64,000 nt of DNA, from assembly GCF_000830985.1 (NCBI RefSeq), contig NZ_CP007151.1, positions 1,550,001 through 1,614,000 on the forward strand, written 5' to 3'. Each line of letters opens with the position of its first letter. Positions within the stretch are counted from its first letter, which is position 1. The translations under genes were made by a program, and so were the position numbers. The DNA is from Marinobacter similis (lineage in GTDB: Bacteria; Pseudomonadota; Gammaproteobacteria; Pseudomonadales; Oleiphilaceae). Under the pieces are notes generated by a model that was not told the origin of the DNA, did no database searches, and saw only the letters and a program-made list of their open reading frames with translations. Positions 59,511 through 64,000 of this stretch are shown here, in pieces.

Positions 59511-59956
59511 TTAGCCCTGTAATGCTTGGGCCATGTCCTGGGTCAGATATTCCAGCTCCACCCGGCGATTGGCCGCGTGGTCTTCCAGGGTTGCCAGTGG
59601 CCGGGTTGAGCCCCAGCCGGTCAGTAGAATCTGGCTCTCGGCTACCCCTTCCTGCATCAGTAGCCGGGCTACGGCGTTGGCCCGAAGTCGAGACAGAAAC
59701 TGGTTATAATCTTCAGCGCCGAAATTGTCGGAGTGACCGTGAATGCGCACCCGGACACCCGGGTATTGCCGCAGATAGGTGGCATGCTGCTGCAGAATGG
59801 CGACATCAGTGCCGTCCAGCGCGTGCTTGTTGAAGCCGTAATGAAACTTCATCCGGTGCGGACGCCTGGCATCGGAGGCGAGGGCAGCGGCTGTGAAACC
59901 GGACGCCACGGCGGCTTGGCGATCAGCTCTGGGTTATCCAAAACGAGTACGGTCAT
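59511..59956 (-). CDS. OmpA-family peptidoglycan-binding domain protein (frame broken near 59915)
   Basis: 148 residues after repair. The OmpA C-terminal domain (about 45-145) has FHYGFNKHAL, VRIHGHSDNFGAEDYNQFLSR, RANAVARLL and ANRRVELEY, including the peptidoglycan-binding Asp and Arg. The best join uses one G near 59915, giving ELIAKAAVASGFTAAAL. AAGGAAA precedes the ATG at 59956. The N-terminus is not a clear signal peptide. Confidence 0.8.
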
Positions 59957-60263
59957 TGGCAATTTCCTTGATTCCAGTATCCGGTTGTTCTTGTTAGTCC
60001 GGCTCACTATTCGTTGGCGCGGGACTAACGGCAATTGGCGAAAGGTCGATAAGCGTTTGCACGGCAACCCTGATAGCCCGATTAAATGGCATTTCTGTGA
60101 CCCTTGCATGACAGGGCACCATGTAATCTATGGCATCGGTCATCGTTGCTGGTGTGCATTCGTGACGCCTTACCGCTTAAAAGACATTACAACGCGAAAA
60201 GAAGGCCTTACTGTGGTAAAAAACAGGTTTTCAGGGACAGATTGTGATGAATTGTGACCGCCC
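59957..60263. other. Intergenic region without recognised feature
   Basis: 307 bases between the divergent OmpA-like and rhomboid genes. I see no conserved ORF, terminator or known operator here; both promoters must lie in it. Confidence 0.6.
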
Positions 60264-61710
60264 ATGCTGATAATCCCCGCCGAGAACACCGTTAACTGGA
60301 AGCGACCGCCCTGGATCACCCTTGGCCTGATGCTGACGTGCCTGCTGGTCTTCCTGTTTTATCAGGGTGGCGACAGCCGGAAAATAGAGCAGGCGGTGGG
60401 TCAGTACCTGAATTCCGACCTGCGATCGCTTGAGGCCCCGGCCTATGAGGATTACCTCCAGCGCCAGATCCGCTTCGAGGGCGCCGAGGACAGGATCCAT
60501 GAGCTGCAGCAATTCCAGGAGCTACGGGAGGCCGACGAGCCCTTCTGGCTGGCGGTGAGCCTGCTGATGGACCGCGATTTCTACCGCTACCTGCAGAACA
60601 ACCAGCAAGTGATCTGGGCGCCGGCCGACAGGGCTCGCTGGGCCGAGCAGCGGCGTTCCATCGAAGAAAACTTCATCCAGAAACTCAGTTCCTTCCAGCT
60701 TGGCCTGGTGCCGGCGGAATTGTCTCTCTACAACTTGATTACCTACCAGTTCCTGCACGGCGGCTGGGGTCACATCATCGGCAACCTGGTGTTTCTGTTC
60801 CTGCTGGGTTTCACCGTGGAAAAAGCCCTCGGGGCCGGTCGTTTCCTGGTGGCTTACCTGATCTGTGGTGCCCTGTCCGGTCTGGTGTTCACCGCGTTTT
60901 CGGCTGGCAGCTACATGCCCCTGGTCGGCGCGTCTGGCTCCATCTCTGGTCTGATGGGGATGTACGTGGCCATCTATGGCCTGCAGAAAATCCGGTTTTT
61001 CTACTTTCTCGGGGTGTATTTCAATTATTTCCGGGCCCCGGCTCTGGCCATGCTGCCGGTCTGGCTGGGCAAGGAGATCTACGATTACTGGTTTGCCGGT
61101 GCTACCGGTATTGCTACATGGCGCACGCGGGCGGTCTGGTCGCCGGCGCGGGCCTGGTGTGGATGCTTGGTCGCAGCTGGCTGCAGGTGCGAGAAGAGTT
61201 TTTCGAGCCCGAGGAAGACGAGCAGGATGCCCGTTTTACCTCTGGCTACGCCCAGGCCATGGCCAGTTTGGGGCGCATGGAGTTTGAGTTGGCCCGCCAT
61301 CAGTTCGAAGCCTTGCGGGAGCACTACCCGGACCGGCCCATTCTGCTTGAGCACCTGTATCAGCTGGCCAAGTTACGCCCGGATTTGCCCGAGTACCGGG
61401 ACCGGACCCGGGAGCTGATGAACGACGCCCTGGCCCGGCGTCAGCCGGAGCAGGTGATCGAGATCTGGAAGGAATTCCTGGGCAAGGGCGAGAGTCACCA
61501 GCCCTGGATGCTGAAGACCACAACCGGGTGCTGTTCACCAGCCTGAAGCAGCATGATATGAAGGCCGCCGAAAAAGCGTTTGAACGGCTGCGCGGCACCG
61601 GTGATCAGCTGCTTGCGTCAGAGGCCTGCCGGTTGCTGGTGGAGGAATTCGAGAAGCTTCAGATGGAGCCGAAGGCACGGCACTACCGGCAGTTGTTGAG
61701 CGCGAACTGA
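60264..61710 (+). CDS. Rhomboid-family intramembrane protease with TPR-like tail (two frame breaks)
   Basis: 482 residues after repair. TM1 about 18-32, an insert of about 125 charged residues, then the rhomboid core with HGGWGHIIGNLVFLF, catalytic Ser in VGASGSISG and His in YMAHAGGLVAG. A soluble C-terminal tail (about 320-480) has TPR-like helices. One C near 61113 gives GIAYMAHAGG; one C near 61503 gives HQPLDAEDHNRVLFTS. The tail may bring substrates or partners. Confidence 0.86.
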
Positions 61711-61722
61711 ATGATTGCTGGG

Positions 61723-61825
61723 TAGTCGGGCGGGCTGCTTCCGAAACCGTGCGGAGCCATGGATGGCGGAGCCGAGCGTACATGGACGTATTCACAGCGT
61801 GTTTTGGAAGCAGTCCGCCCGGCTA
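61723..61825. repeat. 103-base palindromic intergenic repeat
   Basis: Arms of 25 bases, 61723-61747 and 61801-61825, pair with only three non-Watson-Crick positions, all of which allow G-U pairing. The middle holds ccatggatgg, a repeated ggagcc, and tacatggacgta. It separates the convergent rhomboid and B-box genes, so it can end both. Similar ggatggcggagcc...tacatggacgta elements are familiar from other gammaproteobacterial intergenic regions. Confidence 0.75.
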
Positions 61826-61827
61826 AC

Positions 61828-63324
61828 CTACTCCTGAATTGCGAAGTTCGCCTTCGGCCCTTTAAGCGGCTCCCGCTTCTCGGCCTGCTCCAGGTAGGTG
61901 CCAATCTGCTTGTGCAGCGGATCGTTGCCGCAGCGTTTCTGGATGAACGTCAGGAACGCCGTCGCTTTTTCCCACTGATTCAGACCATTCGCCAGAGACT
62001 GGGCGACCAGCAGGTAGGCCTGCGCCAACTGATCGCTGTCCGGGAAGCGTTTGTGAAAGTCCTGGAGCAAGCGCAGCGCGGGTTTGTATTGGCCGCGGTG
62101 GTACAGTGCTCGGGCGCAGCGTACCGCCAGTTCAGGGTCGTCGAGCCGGAACTGGGGTTCGGCGGTTTGCAGGGTGTCCAGCAATGCCGCCATGCTGTCG
62201 CCGTCGTTGTGATCGGCCAGCCAGGCCAGCAATCGGGGGTGATAGCGGTAGAGCTCCGAGACGTTGTTGCGGGCGGTCAGCAACTGATGCAGCTGGCCGA
62301 GGCGCTGGCTGTTATCCCGGTCCCGTTTCAGAGCCTCTTTCAGCATCGATTGAACCCGATCGTAATTGCCGTCTTTCAGATTCATGTCGATGTCCGCGTC
62401 GAAGCGGGTGCTGCGGTCACGGTGCTGGCTGTCCTGCTGTTCCGCGCCGTCCTGCAGGTCTGAGGCAAAGCCCAGCTCCTCCTGATACTGGAACAGGAGG
62501 TAACCGAGCATGTGGAACAGGATCAGGGTGAAGGTACTGTTCAGGAAGCCGGCCAGTGGCTGGGACACCCAGAACGGGAAATGATTAACGGCGAAATCCT
62601 GGGCTGCCCCCGAGGCCAGAGTCAGCAGGATCAGGTAACCGTAAAGCAGGAAATAGGGGCTGCCGATCCGGGATATCAGCATGGCCAGGTTCATCGGGTT
62701 GACCGCAGCACCCACCGAGCGCTCCATGGCCAGCACCATGATGCTGGCTGGCAGCGCCAGCACCACGAACGCCAGCGCCAGCATCATCAATAGCGGCCCG
62801 CCCAGCATGCCGGCAGAGGCTACCAGGCCGCCCATCAACAGGAACACCAAAAACTGTAGCAGTACGATGCTGAAGCCACTACCGCTGAACGCCACGGAAA
62901 CAGGCGGCGGTTTGAGGTGGCCCTCGGCGGTGTGGTTAATCACCGCATAGGTGTACTTGAACAGGGCCAGGGCCAGCAACACCCAGATCACGATGCCTAT
63001 GAGATTGGCGGGGGCGACAATCGGAACCAGGGTGCAGATGGCAATCACCACCAGCGGATCGCTGTGGAACGGGTACCGGAAAAATGCGCCGATGCGGTTC
63101 CAGAAGGGCACCACCTCGGTGGCGGCGCCCAGGTAGCGCATGGCCTTGCTGCATTGGGGGCAGAGTGCCCGGCGCTGGCGGGTGTCGGCATCGGGCATAC
63201 AACGAGTGCAGTAATGCATCTGGCACTCAGAGCAGTGCCACTTGGCAGGGTCGCCGGGGTGGTAATGGCAGTCGTGTTTCACAGCGGGTTTTGTTCCTGG
63301 TCCGTCAGAAAAAGCGTCGGTCAA
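61828..63324 (-). CDS. B-box-like zinc finger, multi-pass membrane protein with TPR region
   Basis: 498 residues. Residues 15-60 hold eight Cys/His candidates (CHYHPGDPAKWHCSECQMHYC, CPQC), a B-box-type zinc finger. Five to six hydrophobic helices (about 75-275) follow, then a soluble helical tail (about 330-490) with TPR-like repeats. No frame break. Function unknown. Divergent from an ABC exporter. Confidence 0.75.
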   Translation of the reverse strand: MTDAFSDGPGTKPAVKHDCHYHPGDPAKWHCSECQMHYCTRCMPDADTRQRRALCPQCSKAMRYLGAATEVVPFWNRIGAFFRYPFHSDPLVVIAICTLVPIVAPANLIGIVIWVLLALALFKYTYAVINHTAEGHLKPPPVSVAFSGSGFSIVLLQFLVFLLMGGLVASAGMLGGPLLMMLALAFVVLALPASIMVLAMERSVGAAVNPMNLAMLISRIGSPYFLLYGYLILLTLASGAAQDFAVNHFPFWVSQPLAGFLNSTFTLILFHMLGYLLFQYQEELGFASDLQDGAEQQDSQHRDRSTRFDADIDMNLKDGNYDRVQSMLKEALKRDRDNSQRLGQLHQLLTARNNVSELYRYHPRLLAWLADHNDGDSMAALLDTLQTAEPQFRLDDPELAVRCARALYHRGQYKPALRLLQDFHKRFPDSDQLAQAYLLVAQSLANGLNQWEKATAFLTFIQKRCGNDPLHKQIGTYLEQAEKREPLKGPKANFAIQE

Positions 63325-63426
63325 TCATGACAGAACTGATCGGCAATCGCAGCAATCCCGTGACACGGTAGACTGATGCTAGTCGCCATCGTATCGACCT
63401 TGGTAGGCACTCAATCCGGAGGATTT

Positions 63427-64000
63427 TTGAACCAGTATCATCACCCCAGCCAGACCGCGGATCAGGACGCCGGCCAGCGCAAATACCAGTGGCGCGATGT
63501 CTTTCAGCTGGCGCTGAAGCACAAGCCGCGCCTGGTCAAGGCTAATGGCCTGGCGATCATGCGACACTTATGAGTGTGCCGGTGCCCCTGCTGTTGCCGG
63601 TGCTGGTGGATGAGGTGTTGCTTGAGGAGAGCGGGCCGGTGCTGCCGGTGATGGACCAGGTCTTGCCGGAGGCCTGGCAGCAGCCGTTGGTGTATATCGG
63701 GGTGATGGTGCTGGTGGCCTTTGGCCTGAGGCTGGCGGCGTTATCGTTTAATGTTCTGCAATCCCGGGAATTTTCCAAGGTCTCCAAGGACGTGGTTTTC
63801 CGGATCCGGTCGCGACTGCTCGGTCGTCTGCAGCGGGTGGCCATGTCCGAGTACGAGACCCGGGGCGCGGGCGGCATTAGCAGTCACTTCATCACCGACC
63901 TGGACACCATCGACCAGTTCCTGGGCACCACCATCAGCCGTTTTCTGGTGGCCAGTCTGACCGTGACCGGCACCGCCATGGTATTGCTGTGGGTGCACTG
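63427..64000 (+). CDS. ABC exporter, membrane domain, cut by the window end (frame broken near 63560)
   Basis: N-terminal part only. The likely TTG start follows GGAGG at about five bases. After a polar 40-residue lead there are membrane helices (VPLLLPVLVDEVLL; VYIGVMVLVAFGLRLAAL) and the exporter coupling region SREFSKVSKDVVFRIRSRLLGRLQ. One G near 63560 gives LAIMATLMSVPVPLL. The ATPase domain should follow outside the window. Confidence 0.8.

Overview
The window looks like a chromosomal segment of a marine gammaproteobacterium, most likely Marinobacter or a close relative. The inference rests on a wax-ester synthase/DGAT, the proteobacterial dedicated sortase (Pds) cluster, a complete assimilatory nitrate regulon of the NasR type, and many gammaproteobacterial housekeeping families on GC-rich DNA. 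I see no rRNA, tRNA, CRISPR array, IS element or prophage.

Layout. 1-9 kb: band-7/NfeD pair, SDR, a diguanylate cyclase, YafJ-like amidotransferase, a PF10118-type hydrolase, an AraC regulator, a TM2 protein and a WS/DGAT. 8.8-25.9 kb: nitrate/nitrite assimilation. A NasC-like flavoprotein, nirB and nirD lie on the minus strand; nasR (NIT-ANTAR) is divergent; nrtABD, nasA, and a formate/nitrite channel followed by a PP2C-Ser/Thr kinase fusion complete the set. An orphan hcp and an SprT-like gene sit inside. 25.9-28.2 kb: TonB-ExbD-ExbD-ExbB with a Fur-box-like site. 28.4-37 kb: a second diguanylate cyclase, TSUP permease, lytic transglycosylase, amidase and an unknown protein. 35-40.6 kb: a HupE/TPR/lipoprotein/DUF4331 operon divergent from an ECF sigma/anti-sigma pair. 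40.6-51.4 kb: HDOD protein, metNIQ, GDPD, porin, cysK, a long sensor diguanylate cyclase and mgsA. 51.4-58 kb: DUF815 ATPase, then pdsS, pdsR, the sortase target and its class GN sortase. 58-64 kb: acyltransferase, small membrane proteins, OmpA-like protein, rhomboid protease, B-box/TPR membrane protein and the start of an ABC exporter.

The best regulatory signal is in the nitrate region. Four transcription units each begin with a 5' leader that has a hexaloop hairpin with A at loop position 1 and G at position 4. In each, this hairpin overlaps the 5' arm of an intrinsic terminator just before the first gene. This is the architecture of ANTAR-protein (NasR) antitermination leaders. Three of the four have a clear sigma-54 -24/-12 element at the right distance. 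One leader controls the nitrite channel plus the kinase/phosphatase gene, which puts a Ser/Thr phosphorylation module inside the predicted NasR regulon.

Data quality matters here. About 30 reading-frame breaks occur in more than 20 conserved genes, and nearly all are repaired by adding back one base, mostly in short G or C runs. I treat these as single-base-deletion sequencing or assembly errors, not pseudogenes, and annotate each gene across its break. Coordinates near breaks are approximate.
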